Positions 34,909 to 43,821 of a DNA stretch of 64,000 nucleotides are shown here, piece after piece. The DNA comes from CALAGB01 sp963789565 (GTDB lineage Bacteria > Chloroflexota > Chloroflexia > Thermomicrobiales > Thermomicrobiaceae). The stretch is taken from assembly GCA_963789565.1 (NCBI GenBank), contig CAWBKX010000002.1, positions 3,100,001-3,164,000 on the forward strand, written 5' to 3'. The first letter of the stretch is position 1. Each line of letters begins with the position of its first letter. The notes under the pieces were generated by a model that did not search any database, was not told the origin of the DNA, and saw nothing but the letters and a program-made list of their open reading frames with translations. The position numbers and the translations under genes are program-made.

Positions 34909-35994
34909 CTATGATGCGGGAATGTCGCACGTCAGCGATCGGATAGGCGGCAGCCCCTCCGCCAGAATCGACCAGCTATCGCCCGTGTCCTGGCTGTGCC
35001 AGATGGTCCCGTCACTCGTGCCGAAGTAGACGCCGGCCGGGTCGAGATGGTCAGTCGTCATCCCTTCGCGATACAAGGTGATGCGCTCGACCATCGGCAG
35101 ACCATTGGTGAGCGCATCCCAGTCACCGCCGCCATTGCGACTGCGATACACAGTCAGTTGGCCGCTCAGTCGAATGCTGTTTTCATCTTGCGGTACCACG
35201 AACAGTGATGGGGGATTCTGGCGTGTCACGGCGATGACGAATCCAAAACTGCTTGGCAGACCTGAAGTGACGTCGGACCAGCTGTCTCCAGCGTCGTCGC
35301 TCCGGTAAACGCCCACGTGATTTTGCTGATAGATGACACGACTGTCATGTGGATCCAGCACCGCGGAGTGCACGCAACGATGGACGTCGTCATGCTGCAT
35401 CTCCCCTTCCCACTCCGAGAAGCGGAAGACGCCCGCATTTTTGGAGTTCCAGGTCTCGCCACCGTCGTCACTTCGAAAGAGGCCCGCCACCGAGATTCCG
35501 GCGTAGAGGCGTTCAGGTCGTTGTGGATCGGCCATAATGCGGTGCAGGTTGACGCCCCCAGATCCACCTTCCCACCACTCGACGCGTGACGGATGCTCAT
35601 TCATGCCGGGAGAAGGTCGCCAGTGGTTGCCGTGATCTTCGCTGATGAAGAGTGAAGCGGGCATCGCACCGGCGTAGACGCGTCCCGGTTGCGAGGCATG
35701 TCCGGGCTCGACGTGCCACACCTGATCGACGTCGAACGGACCTCCTGCGACCTTCCACTCGCGCCCGAAGTCGTCACTGCGAAAGACGGCCGTGAAGCCC
35801 TCGCCCGTCGCGGCGGCGAACATGGTGCGCCCGTCGCGCGGGTCGAGCCGGGCGTGACTGACGTCGAAGTTTTCCAGGCTCGGGCCGGACCGCAGCCACG
35901 GTGCGCCGGGACGCTCTCGTATGAACGTGTAGAGCCCCTCGCGTGTGCCCGCAGTGAGGAGAAGACGCTGTGGAAGATCGACCGAAGGTTCCAT
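34909..35994 (-). CDS. Asp-box (BNR/sialidase-like) beta-propeller protein
   Basis: A 361-residue protein with at least six Asp-box motifs (SxDxGxxW pattern): RSDDFGREW, SEDHGNHW, RSDDGGETW, RSDDAGDSW, RSRNGGGDW and HSQDTGDSW, spaced about 50-60 residues. This indicates a six-bladed beta-propeller of the VPS10/sialidase type; it has no clear catalytic residues of a sialidase and no signal peptide at its start. Proteins of this kind appear in many bacteria without known function. AAGGG sits seven bases upstream of the start codon. Confidence 0.85.
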   Translation of the reverse strand: MEPSVDLPQRLLLTAGTREGLYTFIRERPGAPWLRSGPSLENFDVSHARLDPRDGRTMFAAATGEGFTAVFRSDDFGREWKVAGGPFDVDQVWHVEPGHASQPGRVYAGAMPASLFISEDHGNHWRPSPGMNEHPSRVEWWEGGSGGVNLHRIMADPQRPERLYAGISVAGLFRSDDGGETWNSKNAGVFRFSEWEGEMQHDDVHRCVHSAVLDPHDSRVIYQQNHVGVYRSDDAGDSWSDVTSGLPSSFGFVIAVTRQNPPSLFVVPQDENSIRLSGQLTVYRSRNGGGDWDALTNGLPMVERITLYREGMTTDHLDPAGVYFGTSDGTIWHSQDTGDSWSILAEGLPPIRSLTCDIPAS

Positions 35995-36132
35995 GCTGCA
36001 ACCCTTCGCACTGAGAATGTGTACGTACGCTAATTACAGCAGATAGATCATGATCTGGCAAGATGCGGACGTGTGATAATTCACCGGCGACAGCGCACCA
36101 CGGACGGTTGCCGCAAGGGATGGGGGAGGCAG

Positions 36133-37362
36133 ATGGAAGCATTGCAGTTCAGCGACAGTATCCCGCGCTATGCGGTGTCCAAGGCACTCGGCACCGGGAG
36201 TTCGCGCGCCTTCTGGAGCAACGTCTCCTGTCTCCAGTTCAAGGACGTGCCAGAGCCCAGGCTTCCGACCCCCGAATGGCTGCGAATTCGAACGCGCTTC
36301 GGCGGCATTTGTGGCTCCGACGTCGGGTTGGTGACGCTTCATAGCAGCACGTCGACCTCCGCGTACACCTCATTCCCCTTCACGGTCGGACACGAGAATG
36401 TTGGTGTTGTCGGCGAGGTCGGGGGGTCGGCCGGAGGAATCGAAGTTGGTCGACGTGTCGTGGTCGATCCGCTCCTTCCGTGCGTCGTTCGGGGCTTCGG
36501 CGACCCTTGCGCCATGTGTGCGCGCGGCGACTACAATCTCTGCCTTCGCTTTCGCGACGGATCGATCGCGCCCGGAATGCTGACAGGCTTTTGCCGTGAC
36601 ACAGGCGGAAGTTGGTCGTCGTCTTTCGTGGCGCATCAGTCCCAGGTCATTCCGGTACCCGATAGTGTGCCGGACGAGAACGCCGTTCTGGCCGAGCCCT
36701 TTGCGGTCGCCTTGCATGCCGTCCTGCGCAATCGACCAACGGATGACCAGACCGTGCTGATTATTGGGGCCGGCGTGATCGGGTTGGCCACGCTTGCCGC
36801 TATCCGTGCCATCGGATCGAAAGCTCGCGTGATCATCACGGCCCGTCACCCGTTCCAGGTGGAGACAGCTAAACGACTTGGTGCGGATGAAGTGATCAAA
36901 CCCGAGCGCGGGGCAGCGTTCTACCGGCAAATCGCACAGCTGACTGGCGCGGCGATCTACAAGCCAGTAATTGGCAAGGACGTCGTCAGTGGGGGTGCGA
37001 ACATCATCTTCGAATGCGTTGGTTCGAATTCCACTGTCGACGACGCGCTTCGCCTGACGGCGGCCAGTGGACGCATGGTGCTGGTCGGGTTGGCTGGGAT
37101 CCCGCGTGGCATCGATTGGAGCCCGATCTGGCTCTCGGAGGTTGAGGTCCGGGGCAGCTTTTGCTACGCCATGGAGGATTTCGCCGGAGAACGCATCTCA
37201 ACAATGCGTCTTGCCATCAAGCTGATGGCGGAACATGGCGTGGATCTCTCGCAGTTCGTTACGCACCGGTTCAAGCTGTCCGACTACCGCAACGCGTTGG
37301 AGACGGTGACCAGCAAGGGCCGCAGCGGTGTCATCAAGGCCGTCTTTGCCTTCGAACCGTGA
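36133..37362 (+). CDS. Zinc-dependent medium-chain alcohol/sugar dehydrogenase
   Basis: A 409-residue medium-chain dehydrogenase. The catalytic zinc ligands are in GICGSD and GHENVG, and a structural-zinc-like Cys group appears in PCAMCARGDYNLC, with the NAD-binding Rossmann motif IIGAGVIGLATLAAI in the second domain. Length is larger than typical (350), with extra residues around the zinc-binding region. Substrate unknown; sequence pattern resembles sorbitol/threonine dehydrogenase-like members. The frame extends to 36073, but ATG 36133 has GGGGGAGG upstream and is preferred. The neighbour downstream on the opposite strand is unrelated. Confidence 0.88.
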   Translation: MEALQFSDSIPRYAVSKALGTGSSRAFWSNVSCLQFKDVPEPRLPTPEWLRIRTRFGGICGSDVGLVTLHSSTSTSAYTSFPFTVGHENVGVVGEVGGSAGGIEVGRRVVVDPLLPCVVRGFGDPCAMCARGDYNLCLRFRDGSIAPGMLTGFCRDTGGSWSSSFVAHQSQVIPVPDSVPDENAVLAEPFAVALHAVLRNRPTDDQTVLIIGAGVIGLATLAAIRAIGSKARVIITARHPFQVETAKRLGADEVIKPERGAAFYRQIAQLTGAAIYKPVIGKDVVSGGANIIFECVGSNSTVDDALRLTAASGRMVLVGLAGIPRGIDWSPIWLSEVEVRGSFCYAMEDFAGERISTMRLAIKLMAEHGVDLSQFVTHRFKLSDYRNALETVTSKGRSGVIKAVFAFEP

Positions 37363-37369
37363 CGGTGGG

Positions 37370-39091
37370 CTATTGGGATCTCGCCGTCGACACAGTGTGC
37401 TCGAAAATGAATGCGTCCTCGTTTTCGAAGACCAGACGATAGCTCGGATCGAGCTTCAGCAGGGCGACAAGTCCTGAACAGCAAGGCGCATGGTAGTCGA
37501 CGAATCCCTGTTGCTCGTCGCGACGACCAACGTAGAGATAGTCGAACGCGGATCTATTGGTTTGGGCCCAGGCTTCGACGCAGGTTGGCGTTTCGGTGGA
37601 GCAGTTTTGTAGCGCGTCGTAGCTGTCCTGCTGCTTGGCAAACCCGTGATTCGGTGCCCATTCGTAGCCCTGAACGGTCGCGATGCTTACGCGGTCCGCG
37701 AGGACCGGGAACCATTCGCTGGATCGATCGAGCGCCCAGATATCTCCGGTCACGACCGCGAACTTTGCATTCTCCGGCGTGGAGGTTTGCACCCACGCCA
37801 TGGCGGCGCGTTCCGGCTGCGAGAGTGACGTGTAGGAACCGATATTGGCCCCCAGTGATGAAATCCAGCCATAGCCGAGCAGGATAGCGATGGTGATTGG
37901 CGAGAGCCAGCGAACGACTCGCGTCGAGGCGTTTCCCGACGCTTCATCGCCATTGAACCAGCGAGAACCGACTTCCGACATGAACGGGATCAGGAACTGC
38001 ACTAGTGCGATGCCGACGACCATCGACAGGGGCACCATGGCGTCGGTCTGCGACTTTCGCGTGTCGAAGATGAGAATCACCAGTAACCACATCGGTAGGA
38101 ATGTCTGACCCCGACGCAGACACACGATGATGCCCAAGATGGCGAGCCCGGCGAAGAGCGGGAAGCGCGGTTCATCGCCCAGGTTAAAGACGACGAGCAA
38201 CCCCAGAATGTTCTCGATTGCGCCTGCTCCCGATTGCCCGGCACTCTGAAATGGCGCCAGACCGTCGCGAGAGATGACGGTGAACCACCATGGGCTGCTG
38301 AGCAGCAGCACGCCCAATCCGACCAGGAATGAATTGATGAGTCCTCGACGAGATCTCCCGAACACGATAAAGAACAGGACCGCGCTGAAGGCAACGAACC
38401 AGGCGAACTCGATATGGCTCAGACAGGTTAGCGCGCCGAAGACCGCCGCTAACGCGACGCTCAACCGTGAGTGACGCATGTACATGCGATAGACCTGCCA
38501 GAGCGTGAGAATGGCAAAGAAATAGGCAAGTCCCCGGGTTAGCCCGCCGCCCATGATTTCCCAGTTGTAGCTGCGTGGTACAAGTGCGAACGCGAGGGAG
38601 GCAACCAATGTGGTGGTTCGGTCTTCCAGGAACTCGTTGGCGAAGATCATGAACGCTACGATGGTCGCCAAGCTGAAGACGACTGGGAGGACGCGCAGCA
38701 ACTGGATCACGCTTGCGCCGGTGGCCGACGAGATCAACCCGGCAACGTAGAAGCCGAGTGGCGAATAGGCAAACGGCAGCGACAAACCGTTGTACTTGAG
38801 TTCGGCTGGTAGGTGAAAGTGTGCCGCTTTGATCTGCACGATGGCCTGATAGAACATCCCGCCGTCGTTGATGGGGAAATTCGACGTGCTGATCGCGACC
38901 CAACGGACGGATAGCCCAACCAGCATGACCATCAACGCACCAAACAGAAACTTGGTTCGCTCGGTCGCTTTGGACACTTCAGCAGCACGAGGAGTGTTGT
39001 CGTCGATCTTCTCGCGCGTGTTCTGTGGGGCACGCGCGCGAACGGCGGCCAGTGGTTTCACGACGTCTCCAGCTAGATTCGATCGGCGCAT
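37370..39091 (-). CDS. GT-C-type membrane glycosyltransferase-like protein
   Basis: A 573-residue protein with about eleven membrane helices after a 45-residue cytoplasmic start. The first extracytoplasmic loop has FPINDGGMFYQAI, an acidic motif placed as in GT39/PMT-like enzymes that use polyprenyl-phosphate sugars, and a soluble C-terminal domain of about 130 residues follows. Family assignment is only at fold level. Cysteine-rich CCSGL near the end is unusual. It resembles in layout the gene at 7140. ATG 39091 is the start; the Shine-Dalgarno is weak. Confidence 0.6.
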   Translation of the reverse strand: MRRSNLAGDVVKPLAAVRARAPQNTREKIDDNTPRAAEVSKATERTKFLFGALMVMLVGLSVRWVAISTSNFPINDGGMFYQAIVQIKAAHFHLPAELKYNGLSLPFAYSPLGFYVAGLISSATGASVIQLLRVLPVVFSLATIVAFMIFANEFLEDRTTTLVASLAFALVPRSYNWEIMGGGLTRGLAYFFAILTLWQVYRMYMRHSRLSVALAAVFGALTCLSHIEFAWFVAFSAVLFFIVFGRSRRGLINSFLVGLGVLLLSSPWWFTVISRDGLAPFQSAGQSGAGAIENILGLLVVFNLGDEPRFPLFAGLAILGIIVCLRRGQTFLPMWLLVILIFDTRKSQTDAMVPLSMVVGIALVQFLIPFMSEVGSRWFNGDEASGNASTRVVRWLSPITIAILLGYGWISSLGANIGSYTSLSQPERAAMAWVQTSTPENAKFAVVTGDIWALDRSSEWFPVLADRVSIATVQGYEWAPNHGFAKQQDSYDALQNCSTETPTCVEAWAQTNRSAFDYLYVGRRDEQQGFVDYHAPCCSGLVALLKLDPSYRLVFENEDAFIFEHTVSTARSQ

Positions 39092-39200
39092 GCCATCCGT
39101 TGATTGCTGAGACCAACTCTAGGGAACGTCCGCGTTCCGGTCCTGCCCCGAAAGTCCCAATTGTCAACCCGGCAACGGGAAATCGAGCACACAAAAAGAA

Positions 39201-39229
39201 GCGCGCTGGGACGATTTCGCCCAGCGCGC
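39201..39229 (-). terminator. Rho-independent terminator after the class II aldolase gene
   Basis: GCGCGCTGGG (39201-39210) and CCCAGCGCGC (39220-39229) form a perfect 10-bp stem with a nine-base loop. On the minus strand the stem is followed by TTCTTTTTGTG (complement of 39190-39200), a classic T-run, placing it as the terminator of the gene ending at 39270. Confidence 0.9.
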
Positions 39230-39269
39230 CCGCAATTTCATGCGTTGTTCGGTCGGTCGATTGGGAGCT

Positions 39270-40418
39270 CTAGGTCATCGGAACTTGCGCGATGATCTTC
39301 CCGTCGATGCGCTCGAAGATCTCGTCCATGCTGGTGCCGGTGATGGTGACGCCGTGATTTTTCAGGCCGATGACCGCCTGATTTGGGTTCGGCTGTTGTC
39401 GAACGAGCTCGGCGACGGCGCGCGCCAGCTGAATCGTGCCGCACGGATAGTTGATCTCGGTCGAGGTGATGCCGTCCATCCAGGCGTGAACGTGGACGAT
39501 CGCTCCGATGCCGGGGTGCTCGTGATAGATCATCCAATGCTCGATGGCGTCAACCGAGACACGTCGCGGCTGCACGTTATCCGGAACGCTCAGCAAAATG
39601 GCGGGCTCCGCGGGATCGAACCCGGAGACCATCAGAATGTCCTGGCCGATGACGTCCAGCTTGCCTTTGTTGACGCCGCTCGCGCTCATCCAAAAGCGCG
39701 TCTCGTCCTTGCGTGCGCTCAGATTGCCGTAGCTGAGGCCGCCAATGCCGTAGAGTCGCTTGACGTGACGCAGCTCTCGCGGTGCGAGGATTTCGTGGAT
39801 TGGGAAGGGCGCCGGGAGCAGGTTCATCGCATCAAGCTTGCGGCCCGCGCGCTTGATCTGCTCGGTGATGTCGTCACCGTTCCACAGCTCGTTCTCGAGG
39901 TCGGTGTTATAGACGTTGTTGATGACGAGTTGGGAAGACGCCAGCGGCTCGATGCGCCCGTAGATTTCAGCGAAGAACTGATCGTCCTGTCCCTCGCGAT
40001 ATTGGACAACGTAGTGGCCCTGCTCAAGCGTCATGAAATGGGCCCCGATGCCGTTCTCGCCATGGACAAGCAACACAACCAGATTGGCCAGAGCGCGTAC
40101 CAGATAGGGATAACCGGTGCGCAGATAGTTTTCCGGCTCCTCGTCGAGCTCGACGATGGCCATGGTGAAGGTCGCCTGGGCCTTGCGACGGTAGGCCTGC
40201 GGATTGTCGCGATCAACCATATTGAGAACCAGTCGAATGTCCGGTTCAGGCTGCTCGCGGAAGTGGTGGCCGGACGACGCCAGTCGGTTCTTGATCCCAG
40301 TGGCGAACCACTGCATCGTGGGCGTGCGAAGCTCACCGATCATGGTAAATGTCTCGGACTCGGAAGATCCGCTGGTCATCACGACGGAATCAGGTTGACG
40401 ATCCGGCTGCACGTTCAT
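39270..40418 (-). CDS. Class II aldolase/adducin-family protein
   Basis: A 382-residue protein. The C-terminal 200 residues are a class II aldolase domain with GGLSYGNLSAR, the zinc-binding VHVHAWMDG motif and NHGVTITGTSMDEIFERI, the pattern of L-fuculose-1-phosphate aldolase and ribulose-phosphate epimerase relatives. The N-terminal 190 residues are unlike known aldolases and may be a separate domain (VVLLVHGENGIGAHFMT). No neighbouring sugar pathway is present, so substrate is open. The gene is followed by a strong terminator. Confidence 0.8.
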   Translation of the reverse strand: MNVQPDRQPDSVVMTSGSSESETFTMIGELRTPTMQWFATGIKNRLASSGHHFREQPEPDIRLVLNMVDRDNPQAYRRKAQATFTMAIVELDEEPENYLRTGYPYLVRALANLVVLLVHGENGIGAHFMTLEQGHYVVQYREGQDDQFFAEIYGRIEPLASSQLVINNVYNTDLENELWNGDDITEQIKRAGRKLDAMNLLPAPFPIHEILAPRELRHVKRLYGIGGLSYGNLSARKDETRFWMSASGVNKGKLDVIGQDILMVSGFDPAEPAILLSVPDNVQPRRVSVDAIEHWMIYHEHPGIGAIVHVHAWMDGITSTEINYPCGTIQLARAVAELVRQQPNPNQAVIGLKNHGVTITGTSMDEIFERIDGKIIAQVPMT

Positions 40419-40540
40419 GCCCTTGGCCCCTGACTTTCTTGGTTTCGACCCATATCAATCGCGCTCAGGACGGAGATAACATACACGCTACGTTCGGTCC
40501 TCGAAGGGCCGAGTCCGGCGAAAGTACGCTTGCATTCTTA

Positions 40541-41515
40541 TCAGACTGTTAAGCGCTGGTCAAATATTGACTTCTCGCTTCCGTTGGCCGGAAGCGGAGC
40601 CCGTACTTTCAGTGACCCGCTGCGCACCTTCGCGTAAATGTCGGTCGATCCGGGTTGCTCGCCATCCACTTCGAATGGAAGTGCGTCGGGCGAGTGAATC
40701 TCGACGGACGCTCCCTGATAGTGATGCACGGCTGGATGCCCAACGTGTTTGCCACGGTAAACCTTCGGCAGCAGTGACAACAAGAGCGTGTACTTGGCGA
40801 CGTCGTCCAGTACAAATACGTCGAACATTCCATCGCACACCGACGCCGTGGGAGCGATCTGCATTCCTCCGGCGAAGAAGCGACCGTTGGCCAGCACGAC
40901 CATGTGGGCTGGACCATCGTGAACCTCGCTCCCATCTATCGTCACCCGTGTGTCCCGTCCATTAAAGACGAGGATCGTGCGCGTCGCGGCCACCAGATAT
41001 CCGAGAAAGCCACCCAGTCGCTTTGACGAGTGATTCATCCACGCGGCAGTTTCTGCCCCTAACCCGACATCGGCCACGTTGACGAAGAAGCGCTGCGTCT
41101 CGCGTCCGTCGCTGTAGTACGAGATCGACCCGATGTCGACCGAGCACACCGACCCACCCACGATCACTTCCACCGCATGCTCGGGCCCATGAATGCCGAG
41201 CGTGCGCGCGAAATCACGTCCGGTACCGCAGGGAATGAGCGAGAGCACGACATCGGCAGTTGAAACGGCGTCCTTTGCGATGATGCCGTTGACGACCTCA
41301 TTGAGCGTACCGTCGCCGCCGACCACGACGATGTCCCTGATTCCCTCCGCTACGATGCGCCGCGCGATGTCGGTTGCATCACCAACCGAGGAGGTCTCGT
41401 GAATGTGGAGACGAAATCCCTGTGCTCGCATGTTTTCAGCGATTCCGGGCCAGATCTTGCGCGTACGCCCGCCGCCGGAAACGGGGTTGACGATCGCGTG
41501 CCATTCTTGGTCCAT
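40541..41515 (-). CDS. YegS/DagK-family lipid kinase
   Basis: A 324-residue kinase with the diacylglycerol-kinase catalytic signature: NPVSGGGRTRKIWP near the start, VVVGGDGTLNEVVNG, and PCGTGRDFARTLGI (the usual GTGNDFA with Arg at the variable position), then VNVADVGLGAETAAW. The C-terminal domain has the conserved PFEVDGE segment. It phosphorylates diacylglycerol or a related lipid, in lipid recycling. The long frame reaches 41722, but ATG 41515 with GAGGA six bases upstream fits the family's start. It is divergent from mreB across a 379-base region. Confidence 0.9.
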   Translation of the reverse strand: MDQEWHAIVNPVSGGGRTRKIWPGIAENMRAQGFRLHIHETSSVGDATDIARRIVAEGIRDIVVVGGDGTLNEVVNGIIAKDAVSTADVVLSLIPCGTGRDFARTLGIHGPEHAVEVIVGGSVCSVDIGSISYYSDGRETQRFFVNVADVGLGAETAAWMNHSSKRLGGFLGYLVAATRTILVFNGRDTRVTIDGSEVHDGPAHMVVLANGRFFAGGMQIAPTASVCDGMFDVFVLDDVAKYTLLLSLLPKVYRGKHVGHPAVHHYQGASVEIHSPDALPFEVDGEQPGSTDIYAKVRSGSLKVRAPLPANGSEKSIFDQRLTV

Positions 41516-41894
41516 GCGGTCCTCGCTCGTGGGCCTCACCGGCCGGTTCGGCATGCCAGATTGACGCACTCCCGCGGCGTCACCGTCGCGGGCTCGACCT
41601 GGGACATCCACCGCATCGCGGCGTCCATTGGTCCGGTAATGTTGAAACAGGCGATTGCGGATGCGCCAGTATAGCCCACGACACGAGCGCAGTGAAAGTT
41701 GCGGGCTCATTTCGCATTCCATTGCGGAGAGTTACGGTCAAGTCGTTGGCGCGTGTTTCCGCGTAAACCGCGATAGGCGCATGGTATAATCCGGCGACTT
41801 CAAAGTCCGGAGTTGTAACGGTGATGGCCACCAGGGGACCGACCGGACTTGCGCGTTACGAACACACATAGATGGGTTGGGGGCTCCGTCCGGC
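41516..41894. other. Intergenic region with divergent promoters (lipid kinase/mreB)
   Basis: No convincing gene here; an open frame in the kinase frame runs back to 41722 but is probably not translated. It contains an extended -10 promoter at 41782-41790 for the mreB operon and should contain the promoter for the divergent lipid kinase gene. Confidence 0.6.
41782..41790 (+). promoter_or_regulatory. Extended -10 promoter upstream of mreB
   Basis: TGGTATAAT matches the extended -10 consensus TGnTATAAT, about 105 bases before the mreB start. A good -35 box at 17 bases is not visible, as is common for extended -10 promoters. It would drive the long plus-strand cell-shape and division run. Confidence 0.55.
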
Positions 41895-42956
41895 ATGATC
41901 AGACCGCTGAGTGCGCTATTCGGCCTCTTCAGTCGCGATCTGGGAATTGACCTCGGCACGGCGAACACACTCGTCTACGTGCGAGGCAAAGGTATCGTCA
42001 TCTCCGAACCTTCCGTCGTGGCCATTGAGTACAAGTCGAAGCGTGCGCTGGCGGTCGGTGTCGAAGCGAAGGCGATGGTCGGCAAGACGCCCGGAACCAT
42101 CGTCGCAGTTCGCCCCCTCAAAGATGGCGTCATCGCCGACTTTGATACAGTCGAGATGATGCTTCGCTATTTCATTCAGAAAGTGCATGTGCAACGCATC
42201 ATGGCTCCGCATCCGCGCGTGGTGATCGGCATTCCCAGTGGAGTGACTGAAGTCGAGAAGCGCGCCGCCAAGGACGCCGCGTTGATCGCGGGCGCCCGAG
42301 AGGCCTACACCATCGAAGAGCCGATGGCCGCGGCGATTGGCGCCGGTTTGCCGATCAACGAAGCCGTGGGGAGCATGATCGTCGACATCGGCGGAGGAAC
42401 CACCGAAGTGGCCGTGATCTCACTCGGCGGTATCGTGGTCAACCATTCGATCCGCGTGGCCGGCGACGAGATCGACGATGCCATCATTCAATACGCCAGG
42501 CGCGACCACAACCTGGTCATCGGCGAGCGCTCCGCCGAAAACGCCAAAATCGCGGCTGGATCTGCATATCCATTGGAAGAAGAGCGGACGGTCGTCCTGC
42601 GTGGCCGTGATCTGCTGACTGGACTCCCGAAGTTCGTCGAAGTCAGTAGCGTCGAGATACGTGACGCCGTATCAGGCCCGGTCAATACCATCGTCGATTT
42701 GGTGAAGTTGTGTGTCGAGGAGACTCCCCCTGAGCTTGTGGCCGACATTATGGAGCGCGGAATCACCCTGGCTGGTGGCGGCGCGCTATTGTTAGGTCTG
42801 GACAAGCGGTTGCAGTCGGAGCTACGCATGCCGGTGTATCGCGCCGACGATCCCTTGACCTGCGTTGCACGTGGCACCGGCCGAGTCGCCGAAGCGCTTC
42901 ACCTGTATCAACGCGCCCTTGCCGGAGGGCAAGAGATTCGCCGGCCGGCGAGTTAG
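41895..42956 (+). CDS. mreB: Rod shape-determining actin homologue MreB
   Basis: A 353-residue MreB. It has the phosphate-1 motif DLGIDLGTANTLVYVRGKG, RPLKDGVIADFD, IEEPMAAAIGAGLPI, the phosphate-2 motif DIGGGTTEVAVISLGG and the adenosine motif LAGGGALLLGLDKRL. MreB filaments guide lateral wall synthesis via MreC, MreD, PBP2 and RodA. The ATG at 41895 gives the normal start; a TTG at 41877 in frame is also possible. It heads the run mreB-mreC-murT-gatD-phosphoesterase-mreD-mrdA-minCDE. An extended -10 promoter lies upstream. Confidence 0.97.
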   Translation: MIRPLSALFGLFSRDLGIDLGTANTLVYVRGKGIVISEPSVVAIEYKSKRALAVGVEAKAMVGKTPGTIVAVRPLKDGVIADFDTVEMMLRYFIQKVHVQRIMAPHPRVVIGIPSGVTEVEKRAAKDAALIAGAREAYTIEEPMAAAIGAGLPINEAVGSMIVDIGGGTTEVAVISLGGIVVNHSIRVAGDEIDDAIIQYARRDHNLVIGERSAENAKIAAGSAYPLEEERTVVLRGRDLLTGLPKFVEVSSVEIRDAVSGPVNTIVDLVKLCVEETPPELVADIMERGITLAGGGALLLGLDKRLQSELRMPVYRADDPLTCVARGTGRVAEALHLYQRALAGGQEIRRPAS

Positions 42957-42999
42957 GTCCTGGTCCGCTGATGCGTGACCAGCGACGTGGATACCGCCT

Positions 43000-43821
43000 G
43001 TGATTTCCCTTACCACCAGACAGACGATCATCCTGATCGCGATCTTCCTCATCACCTCGATCAGTCTCATCGCGTTGGACCAGCAGCATCATCTTGATGC
43101 CGTGCGGTCTCCTGCTGAGGCGCTCATCCGCCCGTTCGAATCGGCCTTCAGCGAGGCTGGTCGTTCAATTCGTGGACTCCGGCACGCGTCGCCATCCGCG
43201 ACCGAACAACAACTCCAACAGGTGACCGCAGAGCGAGACAAGCTGTTGGCAGAAAACGCGCGTCTCAAGGATCTGCAGACCCAGGTCAATGAGCTTCAGA
43301 AGCAGCTTGATTTCAAACAGTCGAATCCGGGATTGACGGTGCTCACCTCGGGCGTGGTCGGGCAGGATCCGAATGGCACAACCCGCATCATGGTCATCAA
43401 TCGTGGCTCGAACGACGGAGTCAGCGTCGGGATGGCGGTCATCAGCCCAGATTTCTTCGTGGGTCAGGTGACCAACGTCAGCCCAGACCAGGCCAAGGTC
43501 ACGCTGGCAACCGATTCTTCGTCACAAGTCGGGGCGATGCTGCAATCAAATGGGGCGAGCGGCGTCCTTTTCGGTCAATGGCAGGCAGGCGGTCAGATGC
43601 AGCTGAAGTATCTCGATCCGGCGACGACCGTCAGTGAAGGGGACGTGGTCGTGACCTCCAGTCGCACAGCGCGGGTTCCGCAAGGTCTGGTAGTCGGCAA
43701 GGTCAGCGCCATCCACCGCAACGTGCAATCAGATGAGCTCAACGTCGACGTCGCACCACTGATCGATTTCAACAATCTGCAGTCGGTGATGGTGATCGTA
43801 TCGGACGGCTCGCAGCCGTGA
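43000..43821 (+). CDS. mreC: Rod shape-determining protein MreC
   Basis: A 273-residue bitopic protein with one membrane helix at about 9-27 (IILIAIFLITSISLIAL), a coiled coil at about 66-107 (TAERDKLLAENARLKDLQTQ) and a periplasmic beta-rich region with VINRGSNDGVSVGMAVISP and GDVVVTSSRTARVPQGLVVG motifs, typical of MreC. It bridges MreB and PBP2 and activates the elongasome. GTG 43000 is the start. Its stop overlaps the murT GTG start (GTGA at 43818-43821), so the two are translationally coupled. Confidence 0.95.
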   Translation: MISLTTRQTIILIAIFLITSISLIALDQQHHLDAVRSPAEALIRPFESAFSEAGRSIRGLRHASPSATEQQLQQVTAERDKLLAENARLKDLQTQVNELQKQLDFKQSNPGLTVLTSGVVGQDPNGTTRIMVINRGSNDGVSVGMAVISPDFFVGQVTNVSPDQAKVTLATDSSSQVGAMLQSNGASGVLFGQWQAGGQMQLKYLDPATTVSEGDVVVTSSRTARVPQGLVVGKVSAIHRNVQSDELNVDVAPLIDFNNLQSVMVIVSDGSQP